64,000 nucleotides of DNA from DATJHM01 sp035493895 (GTDB lineage Bacteria > Chloroflexota > Ktedonobacteria > Ktedonobacterales > Ktedonobacteraceae). This document shows positions 25,199 to 35,308 of this stretch, in pieces. Below the pieces are notes generated by a model. The model worked only from the letters and a program-made list of their open reading frames with translations. It was not told the origin of the DNA and did not search any database. The translations under genes were made by a program, and so were the position numbers. The stretch spans positions 62,001 to 126,000 of the forward strand of contig DATJHM010000261.1 of assembly GCA_035493895.1 (NCBI GenBank), written 5' to 3'. The first letter of the stretch is position 1. Each line of letters opens with the position of its first letter.

Positions 25199-26275
25199 CT
25201 ACCAGGTCACAGTCTGCTCACCGGAGTTCTGCACATGACGAGATTTCAGGAGAGAGAGACGGCGAAACTTGCGCCTGCCAGCATACGCATAGACAGCAAG
25301 TATACGGGGAACAATTTGAGAGTTTTCCAGATGAGCAATAGCGGCCCGACCAGTCGTTGGTTCGGTATGCGCGAGGGCAAGTTGGAGACCATCGGCCAGA
25401 GCATCAGGAGTCGAGGCGCAGACAGCGCACCCCTGCGTCTGTCCAATGACCTGAGAGACATCGCCCACATCGGTAGCAACCACCGGAACGTTACAGGCCA
25501 TTGCTTCTTTCACAACATTTGGAGAGCCTTCTTTCAGAGAGGATAAAATGAGGGCATTGGCAGCATTCAGATAGAGGAGTACCTGCTCCTGGGGGAGACC
25601 GGCCGCAACGACCAGTTCCACAGCTACGCCTCGTTGCTGGAGACAGTGTACCGCCTCTTGCGCCAGCGAGAAGCGCTTCCCAACGAGAGAGGGACGATTG
25701 CCAAAAAGAACATAAAGGCGATCTGGATGCCAGCCCAGAGTTGCACGCGCCATCTGACGTGAGATGGGATAAAAAAGAGAAAAATCCACACCATTTGGAA
25801 TGACAAAAGCAGCGCTAAAACGAGCCGCCTGCTTCATCCCCTCGGACTTTACAATCACCGCGTCCACCAGATGGCAAAGGAGACGACTGACCCAGACCAC
25901 GAGTTGAGCGCGTTTGCTCCAGCCACCTGAAGCTAGAGGTTCACCGAGAAGATCATCGCCCAGAAAAGATGCCACCACAGGCGTCGTCCATTGGCAGCGT
26001 GCCGCCAGACACCAGAGGCCAAAATGAGCATGCACAATATCATAGTGGCCACGAAGCGTTTTCCAGAAGACCAGCCAGGAGGCCCAGAGATAGCGTGCGG
26101 GCATAGGCCAGCGCGGATTCGGGCAGAGCAGATCAACCGAATGGCCAGCAGAGATTAACGATTGCGCCTGACTTTTAATGAATGTGCCACTATGTGGGTG
26201 TTCAGAAGAAGGGTAGGCACCTGTCACGAATAAGATACGATACGAGCGTTGGGAGACTTGAGCCACGAGAGACAT
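25199..26275 (-). CDS. glycosyltransferase family 4
   Basis: 358 residues, GT-B fold. The N-terminal domain begins RILFVTGAYPSSEHPHSGTF. The C-terminal nucleotide-sugar site includes the E-x7-E motif region SSLKEGSPNVVKEAMACNVPVVATDVG. It probably transfers one sugar during exopolysaccharide repeat-unit assembly at the cytoplasmic face. The ATG overlaps the asnB stop (TGATG). Last gene of the tightly packed run; an imperfect GC-rich hairpin at about 25149-25169 may end the transcript. Confidence 0.9.
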   Translation of the reverse strand: MSLVAQVSQRSYRILFVTGAYPSSEHPHSGTFIKSQAQSLISAGHSVDLLCPNPRWPMPARYLWASWLVFWKTLRGHYDIVHAHFGLWCLAARCQWTTPVVASFLGDDLLGEPLASGGWSKRAQLVVWVSRLLCHLVDAVIVKSEGMKQAARFSAAFVIPNGVDFSLFYPISRQMARATLGWHPDRLYVLFGNRPSLVGKRFSLAQEAVHCLQQRGVAVELVVAAGLPQEQVLLYLNAANALILSSLKEGSPNVVKEAMACNVPVVATDVGDVSQVIGQTQGCAVCASTPDALADGLQLALAHTEPTTGRAAIAHLENSQIVPRILAVYAYAGRRKFRRLSLLKSRHVQNSGEQTVTW

Positions 26276-28203
26276 CACACCTTTCTTTCGTCAGACGCCT
26301 TAGAGGATTGCAGGGCGTACGCCGCATGTTCAATAGGGCGAGCAGGAGCATCCATATAAATCTGAAACCAGAGTTCCAGACAGAGAAGAGACCAGATTGC
26401 GCCGCTATAATCCACATGAGTCTGGCTTGCGTGAGCATTAAGCAAGCGACTGACACCGAGAGGATCAAAAATGCCGCGGGAACGAGCCCTGCTAGAGGTG
26501 AGAAGATCCCAGGCATAGCCATTTAAATCGCCACGGAACCAGTGCTTGATCGGCACACTAAATCCCTGCTTCCGGCGGGTAAGAATTTCAGGAGGGAGCA
26601 TATCAGCTGCCACCTGTCGCAGCAAAAACTTCAGCACGCCATCGTGTAAGCGTACCGAGGGAGAGAGAGAAGAGACATATTCAGCCAGGAGGTGATCGAG
26701 GAAAGGAGCACGCGTTTCCAGGGAATTGAGCATACTCATCTTATCCACCTTGACCAGAATATCATCCACCAGATAGGAGCGTACATCGACATACTGCATA
26801 CGTGTGATCGTTTCGCGAATAGAGCGTGTACCGGCGAATTCCGATATCACGCGTTGATAAGGATCATGCATACAGATTTGCGCAAAGTAGTCACGATCAT
26901 AGATAGCAGGGCGCTCAATCAGATCAAAGAAATTGTTAAGACGATGAACATAGCGGGAAGCAAGCGTAAAGCGCATCGAGTCGAGAATAATCTTGCCGCG
27001 TGCATTGGGAGGAAGCAACAAACTGGCGTAGCCCACCAGATAGCGTAGAGGAGCCGGGACACTCTGGATCAGTTGCTCGCGTTTATAGCGATTATAGCCA
27101 CCAAAGATCTCATCGCCACCGTCGCCAGTCAGCACCACCGTCACATGTTCGCGGGCCAGTTTAGAGACATAATACGTCGGCAACATCGATGAATCGGCAA
27201 AAGGCTCATCGCAAGCCCAGACCAGCTCGGGAAGGATCGCAATCAGATCCGGACTCACAAAAAACTCATGGTGATCAGTCTGAAAATGTTGAGCGACCTT
27301 GCGAGCATAGTGAAGTTCGCTAAAATCCTGTTCCTCGAAGCCGATGGAAAACGTCTTGACAGGTTGAGATTGCAACTGGCTCATCAGGCCAACCACAAGA
27401 CTGGAATCGATGCCCCCGCTGAGAAACGCCCCCAGAGGAACATCGCTCATCAAACGGACGCGAACGGCATCCATCAGCAGTTCACGAGTACGAGCCAGAG
27501 CCGTCTCCTGATCATCGTTGATCGTCTGTGTAAAGGGGAGATCCCAATAGGATTGCACAGTGATCTGCTCATTTTCATAGAGCAAGATATGGCCCGCAGG
27601 AAGTTTGGAGACACCTTTGAAAATAGTCAAAGGAGAGGGGACATAGAGATAGAACAAATATTGATCGAGCGCCTGTGGATTCACCACCTGCGGAATATTG
27701 GCAGCGAGGAGAGATTTTATCTCCGAGCCAAAGACCAGGCGGCGACCATCCCAATAATAGTTCAGAGGCTTCTTCCCGAAGCGATCCCGCGCGAGCAGGA
27801 GTCTCTGGCGAGAGCGATCCCAGAGAGCAAAAACAAACATCCCGCGCAGATGTTTCACGCAATCGGCACCATATTCTTCATACGCATGAACAATCGCCTC
27901 CGTATCGCACTGAGTGGTAAAGCGATGACCGCGCCGTTCCAGATCGCCTCGTAGCTGGCGATGATTATAGATCTCACCATTGAAGACCACCAGGACATTC
28001 TGCTCCTCATTAAAAACAGGCTGATGGCCGCCCTGGAGATCAATAATCGAGAGACGGCGCATGCCCAGAGCAACGCCATCACCCATCCAGGTTCCCTGAT
28101 CATCAGGCCCCCGATGACGAATCAGAGAGCACATCGTTTCAATGCGCTCCCGGGTAAGCTCAAGATTACATTCGCGATCAATAAATCCTGCTATTCCACA
28201 CAT
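26275..28203 (-). CDS. asnB: asparagine synthase (glutamine-hydrolysing)
   Basis: 642 residues. The start is ATG 28203 because Cys2 must follow the initiator Met for the Ntn glutaminase (MCGIAGFID); AAAGGAT lies upstream. The glutaminase domain (1-200) is followed by the synthetase domain with the PP-loop LSGGIDSSLVVGL. asnB-like genes are common in exopolysaccharide clusters, where they may amidate uronic acids or other carboxylates instead of making free asparagine. Here it sits between two GT4 genes and overlaps both, so a role in glycan modification is plausible. Confidence 0.92.
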   Translation of the reverse strand: MCGIAGFIDRECNLELTRERIETMCSLIRHRGPDDQGTWMGDGVALGMRRLSIIDLQGGHQPVFNEEQNVLVVFNGEIYNHRQLRGDLERRGHRFTTQCDTEAIVHAYEEYGADCVKHLRGMFVFALWDRSRQRLLLARDRFGKKPLNYYWDGRRLVFGSEIKSLLAANIPQVVNPQALDQYLFYLYVPSPLTIFKGVSKLPAGHILLYENEQITVQSYWDLPFTQTINDDQETALARTRELLMDAVRVRLMSDVPLGAFLSGGIDSSLVVGLMSQLQSQPVKTFSIGFEEQDFSELHYARKVAQHFQTDHHEFFVSPDLIAILPELVWACDEPFADSSMLPTYYVSKLAREHVTVVLTGDGGDEIFGGYNRYKREQLIQSVPAPLRYLVGYASLLLPPNARGKIILDSMRFTLASRYVHRLNNFFDLIERPAIYDRDYFAQICMHDPYQRVISEFAGTRSIRETITRMQYVDVRSYLVDDILVKVDKMSMLNSLETRAPFLDHLLAEYVSSLSPSVRLHDGVLKFLLRQVAADMLPPEILTRRKQGFSVPIKHWFRGDLNGYAWDLLTSSRARSRGIFDPLGVSRLLNAHASQTHVDYSGAIWSLLCLELWFQIYMDAPARPIEHAAYALQSSKASDERKV

Positions 28204-29545
28204 ATCGTAATATCCTTTCAAATCCCCGCCGTAGCGGATTTGGGCATCGCTTCACGTATCGTTGCTTATCAGAGCGAAGACGATCATCAAGCAGAAACTG
28301 GTAGAGCTTGAGATAGGCATCAGTGATACTCTCCTGCGAATAGTGTTGCTCGATATGCAGACGGGCAGTCTGGCCGTAGTGAGCAGCCAGAGATGGATCG
28401 CGCAAAAGAGCAAGGAGTGCTTGAGCGAGTTGTTCATAATTCTCAGGATCAACCAGGAGGCCATTAACGCCCGACTGAATAATATCTTCACTGCCACTTA
28501 CGCGTGTGGCGATACAGGCGAGGCCGCAGGCCATCGCCTCCAGAAGAGCATTCGGCATCCCCTCAATACGTGAAGGAAGAACGGCAATACCAGCGTTGTG
28601 GAGGAGAGGAGGAATATCGCTTTGTAAGCCCACGAATTCTACAGTTTGAGCGATATCAAGCTCCTGCACCAGGCGTTGCAGTTGGGCGCGGATAGGTCCT
28701 GTACCAACCAGGCGTAAGTGAGCATGAGGAAACTCCTTCTGCACATAGCGCCAGGCTTGTAACAGCACATCCGGCCCCTTGCGATAGCACAATTTAGCAA
28801 CGCACACCACACTCTGACCGAGCTCTGAAGGAGCGAGATCAGGAGAAACAGGAGAAAAGCGAACCACATCAACGCCATTAGGAATAAGATGTGTATTAGC
28901 TAAAGAGAAATGGCGTGTTTGCAGGTATGTTTTCATAGAAGAGCTCAAAACCAGGATCACCACATGAGGGCGAGAGAAGAGAAAACGCGCCAGAGAGAGC
29001 CCAAGTGATCCCAGGCGTTCCAGGTCATTGAGATCGCCCCCCAGTTGCAGGGTACCGGGAACGCGTAGCCAGGAAGCATCCTTGTCCAGAGGACCAGAGA
29101 GTAACGTAAGATCCTCTGCAACGCCCTTACTGGGATCAGTGCTGGCGCTGCGAACCCCCACAATGAGAGGCTTACGGACCAGGAAAGAGACCAGAGCAGC
29201 AGGCAAAGCAAACATATTCATATGATAGACATGCAAAATATCGTATGAAGAGCGTTTGCGCCAGAGAGTCCAGCCAAGCAGGCAGAGTCCTAGAAAGTAG
29301 CAGAGGCGCTTCATCAGAGGGAAGCGAAGTTCGCGTTCACTGAGGAGGCGGCCGCCGATGCGGGTAACCGGCACGCCCTCGAGAACCTCATAGGGAGGCC
29401 AGGTAAACTTCTGGCGAAAAGTGATGACCATTACAGGATAGTCATGGGCATGAAGCACGCGGGCCTGCGTAAAAGCCTGACGTTCAGCGCCGCCAATAAT
29501 GGGATAAAAAGTGTTAATAGCAATACATACACGAGGTTTCCTCAT
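28178..29545 (-). CDS. glycosyltransferase family 4
   Basis: 455 residues, GT-B fold. N-terminal INTFYPIIGGAERQ (GGAE loop for acceptor/phosphate contacts) and C-terminal PSRIEGMPNALLEAMACGLACIATRVSG with the E-x7-E catalytic pair. An insertion around 130-190 is longer than in typical members. It overlaps the upstream GT4 by ATGA and the downstream asnB by 26 bases. Confidence 0.9.
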   Translation of the reverse strand: MRKPRVCIAINTFYPIIGGAERQAFTQARVLHAHDYPVMVITFRQKFTWPPYEVLEGVPVTRIGGRLLSERELRFPLMKRLCYFLGLCLLGWTLWRKRSSYDILHVYHMNMFALPAALVSFLVRKPLIVGVRSASTDPSKGVAEDLTLLSGPLDKDASWLRVPGTLQLGGDLNDLERLGSLGLSLARFLFSRPHVVILVLSSSMKTYLQTRHFSLANTHLIPNGVDVVRFSPVSPDLAPSELGQSVVCVAKLCYRKGPDVLLQAWRYVQKEFPHAHLRLVGTGPIRAQLQRLVQELDIAQTVEFVGLQSDIPPLLHNAGIAVLPSRIEGMPNALLEAMACGLACIATRVSGSEDIIQSGVNGLLVDPENYEQLAQALLALLRDPSLAAHYGQTARLHIEQHYSQESITDAYLKLYQFLLDDRLRSDKQRYVKRCPNPLRRGFERILRYVWNSRIY

Positions 29546-30873
29546 TCCCCACCTCTACTTTCTGTTGCGTGCTGCAAAGTGCCATCGCAGGGTACAAGCA
29601 GACGCTGATACAAATCCAGGCATTGTGCGACCACATGAGAGAGTTGATATTTTTGTAGCACCGTCGTACGCGCCTGCTCGCCCAGGCGTTGGGCAAGCCC
29701 ATCATCGCAAAGCAGCCGACAGAGCGCATCGGCCAGAGCCACGGGATCTTCCGCTGGTACCAGGAGGCCATCCACCTCAGAGGTAATGATATCTTCGCTG
29801 CCACTCACGCGGGAGGCAATACAGGGAAGGCCGCAGGCCATCGCCTCCAGAAGAGCATTCGGCATCCCTTCCCAGCGAGAAGGAAAGACAAAGCCCCAGG
29901 AGTTTTGCAAAAGAGCCAGAACATCATTGCGCGTACCGAGGAACTCAACAGACGACAGGATATCGAGAGAAGTCGCGATCCAGAGCATCTGCGGCACCAA
30001 TTCGCCGCCGCCAACGATCGAGAGGCGAGGTTTGAGTTGAGGGGCCTGTTGAGCAAGAGCAAGCAGCATCCGCTTCCAGGCATGCAACAACACATCAACG
30101 CCCTTGCTATATTCGAGGCGAGCGACACAAATGATTAAACGCTCGGACGAATCCGACGAGGGACGGGCACCTGGAATAGGAGCGAACTTGTCAGTATCGA
30201 CACTCCCCGGAATAAAGACCATACGCTCAGGAGAAAAGCCCTGTTCAATCAGAAGCGTACGACAGCGGGTACTCAGCACCTGATAATAGGCTTGTGAGTG
30301 GCGCAAGAAACGGAGCATCAGTTCGCCGCCAAAGGCGACATACGGCATATTGGAAACATCGCTTCCGGCAAAGGCCCACTCATTAAAGACAATACGGAGT
30401 TCATCCGTCTCCTCCAGCGTATCAGCCAGCAACATCGGCTTCTGCCGGAGGCGCTGGCTTTGTTCCGTAGAAGGGCCAGCGCTTTGCGAACTGATCACCA
30501 CAGGGGTATGGAAGAGTTGAGCAACCAGTGTTGCCACAACAGCAAACGTGCTGAACTGGCAAATATGCATAACATCATAAGAGCCACGCAAGCGAAGGAG
30601 CGTCAACAGCAGCAAAAGATCCGAGGGAAGCCGCCCAAATTTTCCCAGGCGCAGCGTCCCATCACGACGATAGATACCACCAATACGAATCACCTGTATG
30701 CCATCCAGCCGTTCAGCGTGGGGCAACGTACGTTGAGTATGCAGTGTTACCACCGTCACCTCATGGCCGAAAGCCACCAGTTGACGAGCCAGTTTCTCAG
30801 CACGTTTCTCCGCGCCCCCCACAACAGGGGCAAAACGGTAAGAGACAATACAAATGCGTAAATGATTACCCAC
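29542..30873 (-). CDS. glycosyltransferase family 4
   Basis: GT-B enzyme of about 443 residues with ICIVSYRFAPVVGGAEKRAE at the N-terminus and PSRWEGMPNALLEAMACGLPCIASRVSG at the donor site. It resembles the next gene downstream (same C-terminal sequence and similar insertion), suggesting duplication. I chose GTG 30873, which follows GAAGGA with six-base spacing and lies after the upstream gene. An in-frame ATG at 30924 would overlap that gene. Confidence 0.88.
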   Translation of the reverse strand: MGNHLRICIVSYRFAPVVGGAEKRAEKLARQLVAFGHEVTVVTLHTQRTLPHAERLDGIQVIRIGGIYRRDGTLRLGKFGRLPSDLLLLLTLLRLRGSYDVMHICQFSTFAVVATLVAQLFHTPVVISSQSAGPSTEQSQRLRQKPMLLADTLEETDELRIVFNEWAFAGSDVSNMPYVAFGGELMLRFLRHSQAYYQVLSTRCRTLLIEQGFSPERMVFIPGSVDTDKFAPIPGARPSSDSSERLIICVARLEYSKGVDVLLHAWKRMLLALAQQAPQLKPRLSIVGGGELVPQMLWIATSLDILSSVEFLGTRNDVLALLQNSWGFVFPSRWEGMPNALLEAMACGLPCIASRVSGSEDIITSEVDGLLVPAEDPVALADALCRLLCDDGLAQRLGEQARTTVLQKYQLSHVVAQCLDLYQRLLVPCDGTLQHATESRGGE

Positions 30874-30898
30874 ACCAATTCCTTCTTCCAGAAAAGAG

Positions 30899-33694
30899 TT
30901 ATTCAGAGAACCAGTACCGGACAAAAGGCAAAGCCATAATCAGCCAGAAATAGAGGCCAATCGTCTGGTTCCAGATATCATTCAAATCAAGCGATTGGAT
31001 CACCACATTTATGATCGCAATCAGCGCCACCCCAAAGAGCACTTTCCGTTCGCCAGTCGCATGGCGCATCTCTTTCACAGCGACCACAATCAGCGAAAGA
31101 AAGGTCAGCAGGAGAAGAGCGAGACCAACAATACCGTGGTCATAGAGCGTCGCTACATACAAACTCGAGGTTGAAGTAGCGATCACGCCGCCTCCCATAC
31201 CAACCCGGTACGTCCGCAACAGCGCATCCGCCGCGCCATAACCGTGACCGAGCAATTGCCCTGGATCAAAGTTATCAAGCAGCGCCTGCCAGAGATAGGT
31301 ACGACCATTGAGCGTCGTAATGTCCTGATTAAAGAAGCGACCAAGAAACGGGATTGAGGCAATCTGTCCTAAAAAGAACACCCCCCCACCCAGCGCCGCT
31401 AATCCACAGAACAGGCTTATATTCACGCGAGGCGAAAAGAGCAATAAGGAGACCAGCAAGAAACTAATAGGCACACTGATAAAAGCGCCACGTGTATAGG
31501 TCATGCCCAGAGCGAGCAAAATCGAAGCGGCAACCACCGCAGCCAGGACACGCCCCCAGCCGCGAGCCGTCCAGGCGCGAAAAAGAGCAAGAGGGAAAAC
31601 CACCGAGAGGAAAAGAGCAAGAGAGGGAGCAGAACTAAACGTAGAGAAAATGCGAAAAACCAGCGTATTAGGATCAACCACGCCATTGTGATGCGTGAAA
31701 TAGCCGTAGATACCATAGAACGAGATAAACGACGAGCCAAAGAGGAGAAGATCGACCAGAATCAGCAGGCGTTGCCGCGTAAACAGAAGCGAGAGAGCAA
31801 TGACTGCCATTGCCAGATAGTTAAAGCGTGTAAACCAGGCAATCAGAAACAGATTGAGCGTATCAGGAGGGATTACAGCAATACTGGCAAATATCCAGAG
31901 CAAATAGAGGAGAAAGAAGAACACTGGGCGCATGCGCTGCAAGGACTGAACAAAAGGAACCGAAGTGAGCATTAACAACGTTGGCACCGTCATGCCGGAG
32001 AGCAAATTGTTATTCGTAATAAAAGGAATATTCGGGCTGAGCACCATACTCAGCAAGACCCAGACCACCAGGAGAGCGAACTGATAACGTAGCAGCAACA
32101 CAATCACAATCGAACCAAAGGCCAGGCGCAGCGTATAAAACGAGCTCTGAATGACGCCAAAGACGCCAGCAGCCAGCACCAGGACCGACAGGCAGGCACG
32201 TATCACCCATTGCCGGAGTATCGTAGAGAAACCTTGTGTCCATTGTTCGCGTTTCCATTCCCTATAACGTCTCATAAAAGGCTTCTCATAGATTTTTTGC
32301 ATATAATTTTGAATCTCAGGAGGTACCGTCAAGAGACCTAGCGGCCCAATCAAGCGTCTAAGCATCACAAACAAAATGACCATCGAGCCCAGATAATAGG
32401 CCGAGGTTGCCAGAGCAATCCCCTGACATTGCCAGAAATGGGCAAAGATAGCATCCAGCAGCGCATTTGCCAGCACACTGAAGATACTCACCCACATCAG
32501 CATCTTCGTGCGTCCCAGAGCGCTAAACGACTTTGCGGTCACAATTCCGAGCGACATCGGTGTCAGGCCGATCATAAAGCCCATCAGTGTAGTTGCCGTA
32601 CGATCGGTATCTTCCGGAGTAAAAGCGCCGCGCTGGAAGAGGAACTGAATAATGGGATGTGCCAGCACCAGCACCAGCATACTCAAGATCAGAGTGCAGA
32701 AACCGACCCCCCAGAGATAGAGGCGTAATGTGCCCTTAAAGGACTTCATATCATTACCGGCTGCCTGGCGTGAGAGATAGGGAAGGACCGCACGGCCCAG
32801 CGATGAAAACACCACGCCAGAAAAGACGCCCACCAGTTTCAGGGCATAACTGAGCGACGAAATGCTTCCCGCGGAGAGAGAAGAAGCAAACATCTGATCA
32901 ACTAATGGACTGATATTGCCGATACACGAACTCAGAAAGACGGGCCAGGCAGCACAGGCAATAGGAATAAGAGCTGGATGGTCGAAGCGAATAATTGGTC
33001 GATAGATAATTCTGGCCCGGCGCATACGGATCACAAAAGAGAAAATTTGCAGGCATAGGCCAACCATCGTACCGATACAAAGAGCGATCACCCCATGAGA
33101 CGCCCCCATCAAAAAGACAAAAACGCCCGTCGTGACAGGGACCAGCAATCCGGCATAGGCAGGCCAGCCAAACTGCCCCTCCGTATTGAGCACACACTCC
33201 ATCAAACCAATCAGAACCATCGGCACCAGAACAGGATACGTAAAAAGAGCCAGATACGAGACCTGATTGCTCCGCTCGACATCGAGAGCAGGGGCCGAAA
33301 AATGCACAACCTCCTGACGAAAAATGCAAAAAATAATCGTCAGCCCAACCAGCACAATGAGCAGAAGATTCAGCATCGTGCTAAAAAGAGCCGAAGCAGG
33401 CTCTCTTCCCGATTGGGCACGAATCCGGGCATACACAGGAATCATCGCTGTCTCCACCGTCCCGATCAGGAGATAAGACAACGTTGTTGGAAAAGTAGAA
33501 GCCACAAAATAAGCATCCATCGCCGCACCAGCGCCAAAGCGAGAGGTCACCACCACCTGAGTCATCATCCCCATCACACGCGTCAGCAAAGCGGCAGAGG
33601 CCAGACTGAGCAGTGCGCGAAAGATATGTTTATTGGCAGACTTCAGGCGAATCGCCGCCAGCTGAGCACTGGTTGTACTAAGTGCGCTCGGCAT
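30899..33694 (-). CDS. fusion of MurJ/Wzx-type lipid flippase and O-antigen ligase/Wzy-type polymerase
   Basis: 931 residues with more than 20 predicted transmembrane helices. The first half (about 30-450) has MOP/MurJ features: SRFGAGAAMDAYFVA, PVYARIRAQSG, FLFQRGAFTPEDT. After a basic cytoplasmic linker (about 455-500, RRYREWKREQW) the second half (about 500-930) resembles Wzy_C/O-antigen ligase proteins, with the extracytoplasmic loop carrying GRTYLWQALLDNF and LLGHGYGAADALLRTY. It would export and polymerise lipid-linked repeat units in one polypeptide. The start ATG overlaps the preceding stop (TGATG); AAAGG is nine bases upstream. Confidence 0.85.
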   Translation of the reverse strand: MPSALSTTSAQLAAIRLKSANKHIFRALLSLASAALLTRVMGMMTQVVVTSRFGAGAAMDAYFVASTFPTTLSYLLIGTVETAMIPVYARIRAQSGREPASALFSTMLNLLLIVLVGLTIIFCIFRQEVVHFSAPALDVERSNQVSYLALFTYPVLVPMVLIGLMECVLNTEGQFGWPAYAGLLVPVTTGVFVFLMGASHGVIALCIGTMVGLCLQIFSFVIRMRRARIIYRPIIRFDHPALIPIACAAWPVFLSSCIGNISPLVDQMFASSLSAGSISSLSYALKLVGVFSGVVFSSLGRAVLPYLSRQAAGNDMKSFKGTLRLYLWGVGFCTLILSMLVLVLAHPIIQFLFQRGAFTPEDTDRTATTLMGFMIGLTPMSLGIVTAKSFSALGRTKMLMWVSIFSVLANALLDAIFAHFWQCQGIALATSAYYLGSMVILFVMLRRLIGPLGLLTVPPEIQNYMQKIYEKPFMRRYREWKREQWTQGFSTILRQWVIRACLSVLVLAAGVFGVIQSSFYTLRLAFGSIVIVLLLRYQFALLVVWVLLSMVLSPNIPFITNNNLLSGMTVPTLLMLTSVPFVQSLQRMRPVFFFLLYLLWIFASIAVIPPDTLNLFLIAWFTRFNYLAMAVIALSLLFTRQRLLILVDLLLFGSSFISFYGIYGYFTHHNGVVDPNTLVFRIFSTFSSAPSLALFLSVVFPLALFRAWTARGWGRVLAAVVAASILLALGMTYTRGAFISVPISFLLVSLLLFSPRVNISLFCGLAALGGGVFFLGQIASIPFLGRFFNQDITTLNGRTYLWQALLDNFDPGQLLGHGYGAADALLRTYRVGMGGGVIATSTSSLYVATLYDHGIVGLALLLLTFLSLIVVAVKEMRHATGERKVLFGVALIAIINVVIQSLDLNDIWNQTIGLYFWLIMALPFVRYWFSE

Positions 33695-35199
33695 CACGGC
33701 TGACCTTTCGTCTGAAAGGCCGTATCCCCCGTCGGCGGTCTGGCATCACCTTTCCTCTGGCGTCCGGAAGACGGTGGAGTTTGCAGTGAGGCGGTAGAAA
33801 ATACCGCTGGAACCGGGCCGCTATCCCCCATTGGAGGAGGCTCAAGATCATCAGGATATTCCAGTTCCCGTGTATAATCAGGCCAGCGACTCTTATTGAC
33901 CACCACACCCAGGACCGTAGCATGCGCCTTCTGCAATTCCTCACGAGTACGTACCAGAGCACGGCGAGAAGTTTTATGGGCATCGACCACCAGAAGCACC
34001 GTCTGGACAGAGGTAGCCATAATCTGCGCGTCAGCCACAGGAAGAACGGGAGGAGCATCAATGATCACATAATCGAAAGAAGCATGCTTCAACAATTCAA
34101 AGAAAGAGCGCGCCATAACCGACTGCAACAGTTCGGCGGGGCGAGCGGGCGTATAGCCAGCAGGAAGGACATGCAAGTTCGGGATATGCGTTGGAGCACC
34201 AGATAGCTCGCTCATATTGCCGCTGCTAGAGCGGGCGAGCATCTGAGAAAGGCCGCGCACCCCCTTCACATGAAAGCGTTCCGCCTGCACTGGACGATGA
34301 AGATTGGCATCGACCAGAAGCACCTTCTTGCCAGTCTGAGCCAGAAACGAAGCCAGGCGAGCGGCCACAATACTTTTGCCTTCGCCAGCGAGAGCACTGG
34401 TCACCAGCACCAGCTTTCCGCTATCGTTATTCAGGGCAGCCGTCAGGCCCGCGCAAAGCATATGGTATTTCTCAGCCAGCATCGGCATGCTATACACATC
34501 AGCATCAGCAGGAGATGGTCCAGATTGACGTTTTTTCTGGAAGAAGCGAGACCATTTCTCTTTCTCCGAAAAGAGCGGGAAAACTGCCAGCAGACGTGTT
34601 TCCAGCAGGTGGCGAATCTCATCAGCCGATGCGGGATGGTCATCAATCCACTCAAACACGATAATGAGGAAAATAGAAAGAGCCAGACTCACAAGGGCCG
34701 CTATTTCTGTATTGACAAGAGGCCTCGGCTTAAAGGGGTCCATGGGTTGTTGCGCGGGCAGAAGCTGAACCGAGCCGGGAAGCTGCGCATTTGCATAGCG
34801 TATAAAGCTCAGGCTCACCTCGTTAGCAAGTTGAGTTGCGAAGAGAGCATTTTCATCTTGAACATCAACCTCGATCAGTTGGGTATTCGACTGAGGTTTC
34901 ACCGTTAATCTGGATGTGAGGAGAGGCACCGTCATGCCAGGATAATGAGCAGCAACCGGTCCCAGTACCGTTGGATTCGTCACCAGTTGTGCGTATGTTG
35001 GCACAGCAGCCAGACTAGAGGTCATGTTGCTAGTAGTAGTCACATCCAGATTCACCACCAGCCATGCAGTAGACTGGTAGACAGGATGCATCAATTTACT
35101 GACCAGATAAGTCGTGCCACAACATAATGCCATCCCAATTAAAACCATCCAGAACCAGCGTTTCACCAGCACAATATAGCGGCTCACAGGATTTTGCAT
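33694..35199 (-). CDS. polysaccharide co-polymerase fused to BY-kinase (Wzz-Wze type)
   Basis: 501 residues. TM1 (about 16-35), an external Wzz domain with STAWLVVNLDV, TM2 (about 164-184), then a cytoplasmic P-loop kinase with Walker A GEGKS at 272-276, Walker A' VLLVDANLHRP (293-303) and Walker B DYVIIDAPPVLP. It controls chain length through cycles of autophosphorylation. The C-terminal tail has only two tyrosines (WPDYTRELEY) and is rich in Pro/Gly, so the usual tyrosine cluster is absent. First gene of the operon. Confidence 0.9.
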   Translation of the reverse strand: MQNPVSRYIVLVKRWFWMVLIGMALCCGTTYLVSKLMHPVYQSTAWLVVNLDVTTTSNMTSSLAAVPTYAQLVTNPTVLGPVAAHYPGMTVPLLTSRLTVKPQSNTQLIEVDVQDENALFATQLANEVSLSFIRYANAQLPGSVQLLPAQQPMDPFKPRPLVNTEIAALVSLALSIFLIIVFEWIDDHPASADEIRHLLETRLLAVFPLFSEKEKWSRFFQKKRQSGPSPADADVYSMPMLAEKYHMLCAGLTAALNNDSGKLVLVTSALAGEGKSIVAARLASFLAQTGKKVLLVDANLHRPVQAERFHVKGVRGLSQMLARSSSGNMSELSGAPTHIPNLHVLPAGYTPARPAELLQSVMARSFFELLKHASFDYVIIDAPPVLPVADAQIMATSVQTVLLVVDAHKTSRRALVRTREELQKAHATVLGVVVNKSRWPDYTRELEYPDDLEPPPMGDSGPVPAVFSTASLQTPPSSGRQRKGDARPPTGDTAFQTKGQP

Positions 35200-35308
35200 A
35201 CAAAATCATCCTTTTAATCATTCAACAAAGACGGACAGATAAGCTAGATGAATATCCTCCTCATGGCCAGAGATCAGAAAATACAACAAGAACCCTATAC
35301 CATTACAT

